Origin: JAXLWB01 sp046328715
GTDB taxonomy: Bacteria; Chloroflexota; Anaerolineae; Caldilineales; Caldilineaceae
DNA: 64,000 nucleotides
Reading direction: 5' to 3'
NCBI GenBank assembly: GCA_046328715.1
Contig: JAXLWB010000003.1
Location: 248,001 to 312,000 of the forward strand
Made by a program: the position numbers and the translations under genes. Below, piece by piece: positions 8,101-16,454 of the stretch. Under the pieces are notes generated by a model. The model did not search any database. It was not told the DNA's origin and saw nothing but the letters and a program-made list of their open reading frames with translations. Within the stretch, counting starts at the first letter, position 1, and each line of letters starts with the position of its first letter.

Positions 8101-10680
8101 CCGCAGGCAGGTGATTGGGCCCACATTCTCTTCAGCGACACCAGTTCCGATGCCTCAACCCAATTGCAATACGCTGAAGTGCGCTATGCCGGGTTGAAAA
8201 ACACATCAGTGCAGGATGGTATCTACATTGATGCGGCATCACCTACCATTCAAAACAACCTCATCATCAAGACTGTTGGCTATGGCATCCATGTGCGCAA
8301 TGCGGGTGCACCGATTCTGCGCAACAACCTGATCCTAGACAACCGAGATGGCGGCATCTTCCTGGAAAAGTCTTCGACACCCACCATAGAGAGCAACCAG
8401 ATGTGGGGCAACGGCGGCTATGCTATCTATATGGATGGCACCTGCGCACCGACCTTGACCAGCAATACCGCTTACTACAATGTGACCAACGGCGTGCGCA
8501 CGGCAGGGAAGATCACGACCAATATCAGCTACCGCCCAGATCTGCCCTATATTGTCGATCAGCCACTCTCGGTCGAAGCTGGGGGCAAACTCACCCTCCA
8601 GCCTACAGTCGTGGTTAAGTTTGCCGAGCCAGGCAGCACGTTGACGATTAACGGCGGGCTGGTGGCGACGGGTACAACCAATAGCCACGTTTACTTCACG
8701 TCGCTTGATGACGACAGTGTAGGCGGTGATACAAATAACAATGGCGGCGCGCTTTGGCCGCGCACCGCTGATTGGGGCTATCTCTACTTTACCGACTCGT
8801 CGGATGATGCAGTCAATCTCATTCAAAATGCTGTCGTTCGTTATGGCGATGATGGCATGATCCGGATCCAAAATGCCGCTCCACGCATCTTGAACAACCA
8901 GATCTACCGCTCGCAAGGCTTTGCCCTCCGCATTTACGATCAAGCGACGCCTTTAATTCAGGATAACGATGTTTGGGAGAACCTCTCTGGTGCAATCAAG
9001 CTTCAGAATGCTGCCATGCCCACGCTGGAGAACAATCACTTACACAGCAACGGTAGCTATGTGATCGACATGGACGCCGACACACAACCCGCACTGGTGA
9101 CCAACCAGGTCAACGACAATGGAATCAATGCCATCCGCGTCACCGGCAATCTGACGGGTAATCTAACCTGGGATCTCAATTCGCCTACGTTACCCTACGC
9201 TCCGGGCAATGTCACGATCCAAGCGGGAGCCAGCCTGAACTTACAAGCTGGAACGATTGTCAAATTCATTCCCGGCACTTGGTGGACACTTAACGGACAA
9301 CTCCTTGTCCAGGGTGACTCGCTGGAGCCTGTGATCTTCACCTCACTGCTCGATGACAGCATGGGTGGAGACAGCAACGCTGATGGCGGCAACACAACCC
9401 CTCAACGCAGCGATTGGCTTTACATCAATTTCAAGAGCGGTTCCAGTGGCAGCTATCTCGGCCATGCAGTTGTACGTTACGGCAGCATGCCGACTTTGAA
9501 GTTAGAAAGTGCCCAGGTTGATATGGATCATGTACTTTTCGAACACAATCGTCAGGCGGTGTGGGGCAGTGGTGCCTCGGGCGATCTATCCAACCTGACC
9601 TTTACCGACAACAGCGAATACGCCATCTATTCGACCAGTTCCAGCTTCAATGTTCATGACAGCACCTTTGTCGACAACCAACGCGGCATTTATATTCGTA
9701 CCAGCCCCGCCAACAGTCCAACCATGTTAAACAACATCTTCGAGGACAACATTGAATATTCCTACAACACCGACGCTAGTGGTTTCTATCTTTTGGGGGA
9801 AAGCAACACCTTTACCAGCACACTTGGCAACACCGTACAAATGGATAACGGCAGCCTAGGTATGACCAATACCACCTTCTACGCTGGTCGTGTCTATCAG
9901 ATCGGCACAGTCACAACCTTACCGACAGCGACTGTGACCATTCAGCCGGGAGCGATCCTCAAATTCCCACTCTCTAGCTCAACGTTGGTCGTACAAGGTC
10001 AGTTGATGGCAGGGGATCTAAGTGGTGCGCCAGTCTACTTTACATCATTTAAGGATGACACAGTGGGTGGCGATTCAAACTTCGATGGGGCGGCAACGTC
10101 GCCGCTTGCTGGCGATTGGAAGGAACTGAACATCGACAATAATGCCAAAGCAACGTTGAAAAATGTGACTTTGCGTTATGGTGGACGCACCAAAGCCTTA
10201 CTCTATGCGCCGAAAAACTCGAATGTGACGCTCGATTCCTGTGTCGTCACGCTTTCCAAGACAGCAGGTATTGTCATGAACAGCAATACTGGCAGCAGTG
10301 CGTCAGACTTCTTCACCGCCACGTTGACACTCACTGCTACGACCGTCAGCAATAATGTGAAGTTCGGCATTCAGATGGATGCTTACCAGCGAACGCTGAC
10401 ACCAGTTGGCTCAGGATTGAACAATCTTTCAGTCTACACCTCAACGATTACTCAAAATGGTGACTCCGGCATCTACATCGACCTGGCAGGCAGCGCCGTA
10501 GTTACAACTACCGATATCTTTGGCAATGTTAACTACGGCATCGAAGCCGCTGCCAACGCCAATGTCAACGCCAATGGGAACTGGTGGGGACACGTCAGTG
10601 GCCCAGCACCGACGGGTAGCGGGGATAAAATTACAGCTTCGGTCACTGCAGCCTCATGGCGAGGTAATCCAGTCCACTAA
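5104..10680 (+). CDS. Large secreted protein: cupredoxin-like domain, ATPT linker, right-handed beta-helix
   Basis: The 1858-residue product has a signal peptide (hydrophobic LSALCLILLSAFAFPATVWA, cut before QDQQ). A cupredoxin-like domain follows (YTVRITSNGFDPAQLTIAPG, VTWIND, ..LCTVNVVGE), but the His/Cys/Met copper ligands are not visible. Residues about 175-430 are a linker of Ala-Thr-Pro repeats, probably extended and glycosylated. The rest is a parallel beta-helix (PbH1-like) built from large modules. Six of these carry an FTS..DD..GGD(T/S)N..G..GDW segment that looks like an acidic, possibly calcium-binding, loop. There is no sortase motif or C-terminal anchor. The ATG at 5104 is preferred over 5098 because GGAG at 5092 is then well spaced. 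Likely role is cell-surface adhesion or carbohydrate binding; this is inference. Confidence 0.85.
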   Translation: MNLYSYQFGLLRTKQLYLSALCLILLSAFAFPATVWAQDQQPAQSAQSYTVRITSNGFDPAQLTIAPGDSVTWINDMPANVTLNSQSIFRLFLPTIQREGGNVNLKETTNEADAAQTTSSPQLLLSELPLNRQLAPGESFTQVFDSQGIFGFKVDGMDLSLCTVNVVGEVQPTATPTNTPVDNPATATPTATGDSGGTATATPTATTNGATPATATSTATTQTLPTDQATPTPTATNDPAATVTATATPSPITTPGATASPTATTNGSNPTATPSATATVAPTNGATATATATSNGSNPTATFTALPTTTHTATPIVNATATATSVATATSTATSTSVATATSTATTANPPTATNTALPANTATATRTPTRTPTATRTPTATPSPTATATATSIYSPTPTDTPQPTASPTPLKSPTSEPTATSTPAQSSPTSVISVTADISSNTTWASGNVYVLYGEIHVNQSVSLNIQQGVVVRFGTNTVTNKAGKLIVDGKLNAQGAQNNRVVFTSINDDRFGPDLQTNGASTWVQSGDWAGISFSATSIGSVMNHVLIIGAGKAPEEASVTVNGSDLDVLNSEIQMSASAALSYQNNSNGQIKYNLLNTNMTHGIILRSKAHPQIIENTITHNRNYAIYQEGTCFPTLSGNLVYGNGLNGVGVFGGVTTGQWSVNANLPYVVADTVIVSPTYKLTLPAGLVVKFQAGKKMVVQGALAASGLITSPVVFTSLKNDLVGGDTQQDGTANKPAAGDWESLAFDDSTLDAQTSLDYVEISYGGSNANSGALVITSSLPSLNHLTLTYSKGRGLYVYNAQPTLQNSVFSGNVIGILNGASASANVSNSSFYMNSQYAISNTNPISNVTAIQNWWGDGNGPKHSTNGAAIGDAVSDRVSFSPWISSTPSNLPLPLLIFAPPVTYTQVSGALAANTTWTLAQSPYLVSADVTVNAGVKLTIQPGVVIKFATAKSLIVNGILEAVGTTGQHIIFTSAKDDTAGGDSNGDKNASQPQAGDWAHILFSDTSSDASTQLQYAEVRYAGLKNTSVQDGIYIDAASPTIQNNLIIKTVGYGIHVRNAGAPILRNNLILDNRDGGIFLEKSSTPTIESNQMWGNGGYAIYMDGTCAPTLTSNTAYYNVTNGVRTAGKITTNISYRPDLPYIVDQPLSVEAGGKLTLQPTVVVKFAEPGSTLTINGGLVATGTTNSHVYFTSLDDDSVGGDTNNNGGALWPRTADWGYLYFTDSSDDAVNLIQNAVVRYGDDGMIRIQNAAPRILNNQIYRSQGFALRIYDQATPLIQDNDVWENLSGAIKLQNAAMPTLENNHLHSNGSYVIDMDADTQPALVTNQVNDNGINAIRVTGNLTGNLTWDLNSPTLPYAPGNVTIQAGASLNLQAGTIVKFIPGTWWTLNGQLLVQGDSLEPVIFTSLLDDSMGGDSNADGGNTTPQRSDWLYINFKSGSSGSYLGHAVVRYGSMPTLKLESAQVDMDHVLFEHNRQAVWGSGASGDLSNLTFTDNSEYAIYSTSSSFNVHDSTFVDNQRGIYIRTSPANSPTMLNNIFEDNIEYSYNTDASGFYLLGESNTFTSTLGNTVQMDNGSLGMTNTTFYAGRVYQIGTVTTLPTATVTIQPGAILKFPLSSSTLVVQGQLMAGDLSGAPVYFTSFKDDTVGGDSNFDGAATSPLAGDWKELNIDNNAKATLKNVTLRYGGRTKALLYAPKNSNVTLDSCVVTLSKTAGIVMNSNTGSSASDFFTATLTLTATTVSNNVKFGIQMDAYQRTLTPVGSGLNNLSVYTSTITQNGDSGIYIDLAGSAVVTTTDIFGNVNYGIEAAANANVNANGNWWGHVSGPAPTGSGDKITASVTAASWRGNPVH

Positions 10681-10729
10681 CATGTTAGCTGGCGGCCCGC
10701 TATGAGCCGACAGCTAATAGACACGCTCT

Positions 10730-10786
10730 TTAAACATTGCACAATCTGCCGTAGCACTTGAACCGTGGAGATTGTGCAATGTTTAA
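10730..10786. repeat. Palindromic repeat family B, copy 1
   Basis: An 18-bp perfect inverted repeat (TTAAACATTGCACAATCT at 10730-10747 and its complement at 10769-10786) with a 21-nt loop. It follows the secreted-protein gene by 50 bp. A relative with the core ACATTGC(A/G)CAATC is at 20445-20493. Confidence 0.75.
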
Positions 10787-10810
10787 GTGTCATCTCTATA
10801 AGAAGGTAAA

Positions 10811-10930
10811 TTCGGAGTTTCTATGAGTAACTTCATATTAGTTACCCCAGGTGGATATCCGACCCTTAGCCCCATCGGGGCGGGACAGGACTAACCCAGG
10901 GTAGCCTGTTGGATTACAATCCGAACTCAC
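10811..10930. other. Structured intergenic element upstream of the GH3 gene
   Basis: This part of the 523-bp gap holds nested complementary pieces: TTCGGA (10811) with TCCGAA (10920), CCCC-atc-GGGG at 10870-10880, and GGATT-ac-AATCC at 10911-10922. The phrase AGCCCCATCGGGGCGGGACA resembles palindromic repeats seen in other environmental bacteria. A cis-acting RNA is possible but I could not match it to a known riboswitch. Nothing else is visible between 10931 and 11203. Confidence 0.35.
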
Positions 10931-11203
10931 GCCAATAACTTTACATAACAACTCACGCTTCTTTACCTTGCATTTACCGCTTTACTTCCACTATCAAAAT
11001 TTGTAACGATTCAGGCATACCACAACAACGAATTAGAAAAGAAGCGAAAATGCCCAACCAAACCTTCGTTACTTTCTTCATTCATTGTTGTTTCACAAAG
11101 GGCTGAACAGCTACCAAATTTTTAGTCTTCTTGTGCTTCATTTTTTCCGAATTGCAATAGCAACTTTGGCAAAGCCAGGGTGGCAAGGTAAAATTTAGGG
11201 TAT

Positions 11204-12382
11204 ATGATTTCGCGCCGATCTTTCTTGTTACGCAGTGGCCAAGTGGCTGCCGCAACCACTCTAACTTCCCTTTCGCTAGGCAATCACCTCTTCCATGCTT
11301 CGGCCCTGGCGGCACCCACGATGCCACCTTTATTGGTGCCATTACGCCCACAATTGCCTGCGCCCGATGTGCCAATCGAGGTAAAGATTGGGCAGATGAT
11401 CATGGTTGGTTTTGCAGGAAAGTATTTGACGGAACAGAGCGCGATTGTCAAGGAGATCAAGGAGCGGCACTTAGGGGCTGTGGTTCTCTTTCGACCCAAC
11501 ATTGAGTCACCAGTTCAGCTTCTCAATCTCACCCGCACGTTGCAGAATGCCTCGGAGTTTCCGCTGCTGATTGCCACCGATCAGGAAGGGGGGCAGGTTA
11601 GCCGGCTCACAGGCAACTTCAATTTGCCTTATAACTATTCCGAACAGTACTTAGGCACGAAGAATGACCTCAGCAAAACCCAGACACAGGGCGAGGCGAC
11701 GGCGCAAATCCTCTCTCAATTTGGCATAAACCTGAACTTGGCACCCGTCGTCGATCTGAACGTCAACCCAAGCAATCCTATCATTGGCCGTTTTGAGCGC
11801 AGTTATTCCGCAGACCCCGCTATTGTGGTGAAACATGCAGGGGCCGCCGTGGATGCCCATCGTCATCACAATGTGCTCTGTACGCTAAAACATTTTCCCG
11901 GCCACGGCAGTTCACGCGGTGACACGCATGCTGGCTTTGTCGATGTGACAGATACGTGGAGCGATGTTGAGTTGCAACCTTTTGCAGAACTTGCCAAACA
12001 GGGCCGCGCCGACGTGATTATGACGGCACACATTTTTAACAGCAAGTTGGATGCAAAGCTACCCGCTACTCTTTCACGACCAACGATAACTGGAATCTTG
12101 CGCGAACAGCTTGGCTACAATGGCGTGATCATGTCGGACGATATGCACATGCGAGCGATCGCTGGGCTATATTCTACCGAGGAAGCCGTACAATTGGCGA
12201 TCGAGGCGGGCGTGGATATGTTGGCGATCTCCAACAATATCCCATCGACCAGAAAACTTTCGGCGGGTATGGCTGTGGACATCATCAAGAGGCTGGTGGA
12301 AAGTGGCAAGGTCTCAGCAGAGCGCATTCATCAATCATACGTGCGCCTCTGTGCACTCAAGGATAAACTTGCAGCGACGTAA
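11204..12382 (+). CDS. Glycoside hydrolase family 3, beta-N-acetylhexosaminidase-like (NagZ type)
   Basis: A 392-residue exported enzyme of the GH3 family, in the short, single-barrel NagZ-like class. The N-terminus MISRRSFLLRSGQVAAATTL is a twin-arginine signal, so it is folded before export. The barrel starts at KIGQMIMVGFAG and carries IATDQEGGQVSRL, the family signature KHFPGHGSSRGDTH (around residue 229; the Asp-His dyad) and VIMSDDMHMRAI with the nucleophile Asp. It probably removes N-acetylglucosamine from muropeptides or from chitin-like polymers; the substrate is inferred. It stands alone downstream of a structured intergenic element. Confidence 0.88.
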   Translation: MISRRSFLLRSGQVAAATTLTSLSLGNHLFHASALAAPTMPPLLVPLRPQLPAPDVPIEVKIGQMIMVGFAGKYLTEQSAIVKEIKERHLGAVVLFRPNIESPVQLLNLTRTLQNASEFPLLIATDQEGGQVSRLTGNFNLPYNYSEQYLGTKNDLSKTQTQGEATAQILSQFGINLNLAPVVDLNVNPSNPIIGRFERSYSADPAIVVKHAGAAVDAHRHHNVLCTLKHFPGHGSSRGDTHAGFVDVTDTWSDVELQPFAELAKQGRADVIMTAHIFNSKLDAKLPATLSRPTITGILREQLGYNGVIMSDDMHMRAIAGLYSTEEAVQLAIEAGVDMLAISNNIPSTRKLSAGMAVDIIKRLVESGKVSAERIHQSYVRLCALKDKLAAT

Positions 12383-12451
12383 AACCAGCAAATGGCAAGT
12401 CGCAGGATGCGAACAGACGTGACCGTATGCACCCTGCAACCTACCGCTTGT

Positions 12452-13288
12452 TTAATCAGCCGGTACGAATTCGAGCACTCGTTCAAGCGAAACCGAGCGC
12501 CAACTACCAATCGATTTAAACCCGAGCTTCCGATAGACACGCCCCGCCTCAGGTGTCTCCCAATAAAGAATTGGCTGTTTGCGATTAGAGAGCAGTTCGG
12601 CACAAAGTGCGCTGCAAACCGCTTGGCTTAGGCCATAGCCACGAGCGTTGGGGCGGGTGAAAACCCCACCAATCATGGCCAAATTCTTGGTTTCGGCGTT
12701 GGTTAAGGCGACCGAGAGGATTTGTTTCTGCCACTCGGCCAGCCAGATGCGTGTATCGCGCAGCGGGCGTTCTACCGCGGCAGGCGAACGGGTCATGTGT
12801 TCGGCATTTGAATAGAGATCGATCAGTTGAGGCAAATCAGCTAGTGTCGCACGCCGTATAGTGGCCCCCATGGGTGGAGGGGCGGGTCGGTAATCTGCGG
12901 CACCTAAACGCATCATTTCTTCAACTTTTAGCGACGATGCTTGGTAGTTGTGCAAGTAAGGAAGGAACGATTGAATCCCGCCTGGGTTGTCTTGAAACTT
13001 CGTTGCTGTAGTAGGATGGGTGTCTACAATTCCGGCTAATGTAGACCAATCTGTCTCGGGCAAGCCAAAAACACTCCATCCTGACATATAACGATTCAGT
13101 ACAGCTCGTAATTCATTCCGTCCGCCTCGCTCAACAAAATCACCCCAAAACTGGCACAAGCTACTGTCACCTCCGTCGCCCATTCCGAGCGTCTCGATAT
13201 TACCGAGGAGATAGAGATTGATCTCTGGCGCTCGGCTAAGCAGCGAAACTGCAGCAGGTCTGTCTGAATCAGTCAGTTGGCGGATCAT
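12452..13288 (-). CDS. GNAT-family N-acetyltransferase (two GNAT-like halves)
   Basis: The 278-residue protein starts MIRQLTDSDRPAAVSLLSRA. Its C-terminal half is a recognisable GNAT domain: TIRRATLADLPQLIDLYSNA, then IGGVFTRPNARGYGLSQAVC with the acetyl-CoA-binding RGYG loop, and LYWETPEAGRVYRKLGFKSI. The N-terminal half looks like a degenerate acetyltransferase domain, as in the FR47/DUF4081-type fusions. The acceptor is not predictable. The 12383-12451 gap holds a GCAGG/CCTGC phrase of the intergenic repeat type. Confidence 0.8.
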   Translation of the reverse strand: MIRQLTDSDRPAAVSLLSRAPEINLYLLGNIETLGMGDGGDSSLCQFWGDFVERGGRNELRAVLNRYMSGWSVFGLPETDWSTLAGIVDTHPTTATKFQDNPGGIQSFLPYLHNYQASSLKVEEMMRLGAADYRPAPPPMGATIRRATLADLPQLIDLYSNAEHMTRSPAAVERPLRDTRIWLAEWQKQILSVALTNAETKNLAMIGGVFTRPNARGYGLSQAVCSALCAELLSNRKQPILYWETPEAGRVYRKLGFKSIGSWRSVSLERVLEFVPAD

Positions 13289-13409
13289 AGGCTTTCACAA
13301 TTCGGTAGCAATGACAAAGTTGAAATAGAGCTCACAAGGTTCTGTAAGCTTATTCATATTTATACCACAAACTTACATTATCGCAAACTTTTGATTATGA
13401 AAATGTAAG

Positions 13410-14315
13410 TTATGCAAACGCCCAGTGGCCGGGTCCATGCTTGTGCAGATAGAGCGGCAGAGCAATTTCCAAATTTCGCTGCAAATCGGAAGGCTGATGA
13501 TAGAGCCAAAAGGAAAAATCACTGCTCCAGGGCAGCCCAGTGAGCGCTGTACGTAAGTGTAACTCCACTTCAGGGCCAACTTCTTGACGCATTGGCGACG
13601 TTTCAAATTCCTTAACTAGCCGATCTATATCGTAATCAATCTGACGAAATACAGGCAACCACTCTCCGATCTGTGAATCCAGCAGCAAGTACTGGGCTCG
13701 AACATCTCCGTTGTAGGGCAGTCCGACACTTCCAGGGTTTAGAATTCGGCACTTACTTGCCTGCGGATGAAGACCGTTTAGTATCTTAGACGTTTCAGTC
13801 CCACCAGAAGGCACGCTTCGATCCATCGGGCGATGGGTGTGCGCAGAGACAATATAAGATGGCTCAACATGCTCAAGGAGTTGATGAATGTGGTCATCAC
13901 TGTCCTCGGGCAGAAAACCACGATAACAATTGCCTGGCAACCCGTGTGTTACATAAATCGAAGGCAGATCCGGGTAGGTGAGTGTTAACTCCGCAGGCAG
14001 TTGATGCAGTGCAGCAAGGTGCGAGGGTGTCAATCGAGCATGAGTCCACCAAAGGGTGGGGTAGCGCAACGGATCGGTAAAGGGATAGAAATTCTCAGGC
14101 GTACCGAGACGGGCGATAATATATTCGTGGTTGCCATAGATGGTGGGCCAATCGAAACCGGCGAGCAGATCCAAAACTTCATTCGTCCATGGACAACGAT
14201 TGATCTGATCTCCCACCAAAACGACTTGGTCGGGGGCCTGGACTTTCAAATCGGCAATCACCGCTTCCAATGCGGGCAAATTGCCATGAATATCGGCCAA
14301 AAAAGCTACACGCAT
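13410..14315 (-). CDS. Metallophosphoesterase family protein (copy 2 of a tandem pair)
   Basis: A 301-residue calcineurin-like phosphoesterase. Metal-binding motifs are in order: ADIHGNLPALEAV (DxH), VLVGDQINRCP (GDxxN/D type), YGNHEYI (GNHE), VTHGLPG and SAHTHRPMD. The fold and motifs resemble the YfcE/MJ0936-like phosphodiesterases; substrate unknown. The gene overlaps the end of its upstream paralogue by 10 bp, so the two are translated together. The two share the same N-terminal phrase and layout, which indicates a tandem duplication followed by divergence. Confidence 0.88.
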   Translation of the reverse strand: MRVAFLADIHGNLPALEAVIADLKVQAPDQVVLVGDQINRCPWTNEVLDLLAGFDWPTIYGNHEYIIARLGTPENFYPFTDPLRYPTLWWTHARLTPSHLAALHQLPAELTLTYPDLPSIYVTHGLPGNCYRGFLPEDSDDHIHQLLEHVEPSYIVSAHTHRPMDRSVPSGGTETSKILNGLHPQASKCRILNPGSVGLPYNGDVRAQYLLLDSQIGEWLPVFRQIDYDIDRLVKEFETSPMRQEVGPEVELHLRTALTGLPWSSDFSFWLYHQPSDLQRNLEIALPLYLHKHGPGHWAFA

Positions 14316-15253
14316 GAGTTTGATTGATAAAGCGGGTCCTGTTGACGAACATATTGGTCTCGTGCAGTTGCACTCACATAGGCAGCGAAGGCAGCGCGGA
14401 TATTGGCATCACTATCGTGGCCGTGCTCACGTGACCAGCGCAAAAAGCGAATGATCTCATGGTCGGCAGTGACCAGTTGCCAGTAGAAAAGCTGCGACAT
14501 CACTCCTCCGGCTGCCATCATGCCCGAGGTCGTAAATGCTTCGAGGGCGGGTCTTCGATCGTAATCAAGCCGATAAAAGGTCGCTTTCCAGCCACCCGCC
14601 GACTCGCTCTCGGAGGTCGATTCCATGATGGCAAATTGGGCTTTGGGGTCACGGTTTAAGGGTAGGCCAATGCTGCCTGGATTGATCACGTGGCAAAAAT
14701 CATGGGGGGCGGGCTCGATCCAACTTTCGCTGGCGACTGCCGGCCGGGGCACGTGACGGTCGATCTGCTGATGGGAATGGGCAGAGAGCAACGTATGTTC
14801 GCCCACATCCTTGATTTCGGCAGCGATGTCCGCATCGTTGTGATGGGGTTGAAATCCAACCCGGTTGCGCCCTGGCACACCATGCGTCATGCGGAATGGT
14901 TGAAAACCTGGAAGATGAACGGAGAGATCGTCTGGCAGCATCGCTAAATAATTGCCATTGGCGGGCGTGATATGATTGACGAGCCAATGCAGTTGTCCCC
15001 AGCGCACCGGATCACTATAGTCGCCAGGCGAGCGACCACAGACATAATCGAGGTAGTAAAACTCATGATTGCCTCGCACAACGGTCCAACCGAGTTGGCG
15101 CACCCGCTCAATCACTTGGTTGCTAAAGGGAGCTACATTGATCAGGTCGCCATTGACCAGGACATAATCAGGTTGTAACTCTTCAAGCTTTCCCAACACC
15201 GCTTCGAGAGCCGGTAAATTGCCATGAATGTCGGCAAGAATTGCAAGTCGCAT
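14306..15253 (-). CDS. Metallophosphoesterase family protein (copy 1 of a tandem pair)
   Basis: A 315-residue calcineurin-like phosphoesterase with DIHGNLPALEAV, VLVNGDLINVAPF, VRGNHEFYY, MTHGVPGRNR and SAHSHQQID. The ATG at 15253 is chosen because the family begins MRLAILADIHGN. The 70 codons further upstream cover repeat DNA and are not homologous. It overlaps the following paralogue (13410-14315) by 10 bp. The GDLIN form of the second motif matches that of its neighbour, so the two probably keep similar chemistry. Substrate unknown. Confidence 0.88.
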   Translation of the reverse strand: MRLAILADIHGNLPALEAVLGKLEELQPDYVLVNGDLINVAPFSNQVIERVRQLGWTVVRGNHEFYYLDYVCGRSPGDYSDPVRWGQLHWLVNHITPANGNYLAMLPDDLSVHLPGFQPFRMTHGVPGRNRVGFQPHHNDADIAAEIKDVGEHTLLSAHSHQQIDRHVPRPAVASESWIEPAPHDFCHVINPGSIGLPLNRDPKAQFAIMESTSESESAGGWKATFYRLDYDRRPALEAFTTSGMMAAGGVMSQLFYWQLVTADHEIIRFLRWSREHGHDSDANIRAAFAAYVSATARDQYVRQQDPLYQSNSCV

Positions 15254-15275
15254 GCAATGAACTATAGGGGTAAAG

Positions 15276-15365
15276 TTGCAGAGTTGCAAAGTTGAAGAGT
15301 GGCAAAGTAGCAGAGCGGCAGAACTCGTATTTACTTTGCCACCATACCACTCTGCCGCTTTTCTA
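15276..15365. repeat. Intergenic low-complexity inverted phrase (GTTGCAAAGT/CACTCTGCC type)
   Basis: Purine-rich units such as GTTGCAAAGTTGAAGAGTGG and GCAGAGCGGCAGA are followed by the approximate complement ACTTTGCCACC..CCACTCTGCCGC. Similar DNA occurs at 36102-36186 and 41448-41535. It may form a hairpin transcript end for the methyltransferase gene. Confidence 0.55.
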
Positions 15366-16454
15366 CTTTCTTCGCATGACCACCGTAATCTCGCTGCGGT
15401 TGTGGAAGAGCTGGCGGACGCCGAGGATGATATAGCCCTTTTGCAGAATCGCCAGCGCATGTTCAATCGCTGGTTTACGTTTCTGTTCGGGCAGTTTGAG
15501 AGTCATGATAGCGATGCCGTTGGGATAGAGTTGGCGAGCGTAGACGACCATCAGCCGGGCAGAATCGCGCGCATCCATGCGCATGTCGTTGACAATCACA
15601 TCGAATTGGTCGGGGTCGTGACGTAAATACTCTTCGGCAGTCGTTCGTTGATGACGCACGTTTTTGTCGCTGGCAATGCGCGGATCGAGATCACCCGGGT
15701 CAATCGCAGTCACATATTGACCATGTTGGCGCAAGACGCGCGTCCATCCGCCTGGCGATGCACCCAAATCAAGCGCAACACCATTGCGCGGCAGCTCAAG
15801 TTTGAAGATTTCGAGCGCCTCCAGCAACTTGAACTCGGCGCGGCTTACCTGACCATCTTCGCGGGCAAAACGACGCATCCCACCCGCCCAGTCGGAGAGG
15901 TTGTGAACGGTGAGAGAGTAGCCGAGAAATGCGGATTGCGGATTGCGGATTGAAGCGTTTACGGAGAGCGAGTTCGCAATCACAAGCGACACTACTTGTT
16001 GCGGGGCACGGATATCAAGCGGGCTGGAACTGAGCTTTTGGAGCGTTTCAGAGACAGTTTGGTTGAGGTCGAAGGGCTTGTAGGGCAGTTCGCCGAAGAT
16101 GCGGGTTTGCACCGAAAAGGGCAATTCGGGATCCAATGCATCGACAAATTGTTTGGTAGCGTCGCGCACGATGTAGCGATCATCATTGGTACCACGCAGC
16201 GGCACGACGAAATCCACAGGGCAGATATGGCGCACAAAGATCGGCGGCGACGTGCGCCATCTTTCGGCCAGTTCAAGAAAGCCGTCCGGCAGAAAAATAG
16301 CCAGCACGCCATCGGCCAGGGTGGCGACGAGTTGGGCAGCCGGGGCAGCAGCAAATAACTCCTCGCTTGCCAGATCAACAAAGTCGACATCACAAGTCAA
16401 AATGAGATTTGGCGTAGTGGAGAATTGGGTTATGGATTCGGCATCATTCGTCAC
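15363..16454 (-). CDS. RlmM/FtsJ-like SAM-dependent rRNA 2'-O-methyltransferase
   Basis: A 363-residue protein with an N-terminal THUMP-like region (residues about 1-110) and a C-terminal RrmJ/FtsJ-type methyltransferase domain. The domain contains VALDLGASPGGWTRVLRQHG (SAM motif I), AIDPGDLDP, FDVIVNDMRM (motif IV Asp) and IMTLKLPEQKRK (catalytic Lys). The arrangement matches RlmM, which methylates C2498 of 23S rRNA, although this copy may act elsewhere. The GTG at 16454 overlaps the purB stop as GTGA, so translation is coupled. Residues about 167-174 (SIRNPQSA) come from a GCGGATT-repeat in the DNA and appear to be an in-frame insertion. Confidence 0.8.
   Translation of the reverse strand: MTNDAESITQFSTTPNLILTCDVDFVDLASEELFAAAPAAQLVATLADGVLAIFLPDGFLELAERWRTSPPIFVRHICPVDFVVPLRGTNDDRYIVRDATKQFVDALDPELPFSVQTRIFGELPYKPFDLNQTVSETLQKLSSSPLDIRAPQQVVSLVIANSLSVNASIRNPQSAFLGYSLTVHNLSDWAGGMRRFAREDGQVSRAEFKLLEALEIFKLELPRNGVALDLGASPGGWTRVLRQHGQYVTAIDPGDLDPRIASDKNVRHQRTTAEEYLRHDPDQFDVIVNDMRMDARDSARLMVVYARQLYPNGIAIMTLKLPEQKRKPAIEHALAILQKGYIILGVRQLFHNRSEITVVMRRK
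15931..15952. repeat. GCGGATT heptamer repeat inside the methyltransferase gene
   Basis: Three tandem copies of GCGGATT sit in frame and encode, on the minus strand, the peptide IRNPQSA between the THUMP-like and methyltransferase domains. The same heptamer or close variants occur inside cimA (26096-26123) and ppc (about 28108-28141). Confidence 0.8.

Noticed and set aside
10811..10930. ydaO-type (c-di-AMP) riboswitch upstream of the cell-wall-type GH3 gene
   Set aside because: Some reverse-strand phrases look vaguely similar, but the conserved GGGGAACC core is absent and the orientation does not fit the downstream gene.
15254..15466. Longer start for the metallophosphoesterase at 14306
   Set aside because: The extra 71 codons cover an intergenic repeat and part of the next gene, and the family begins MRLAILADIHGN.
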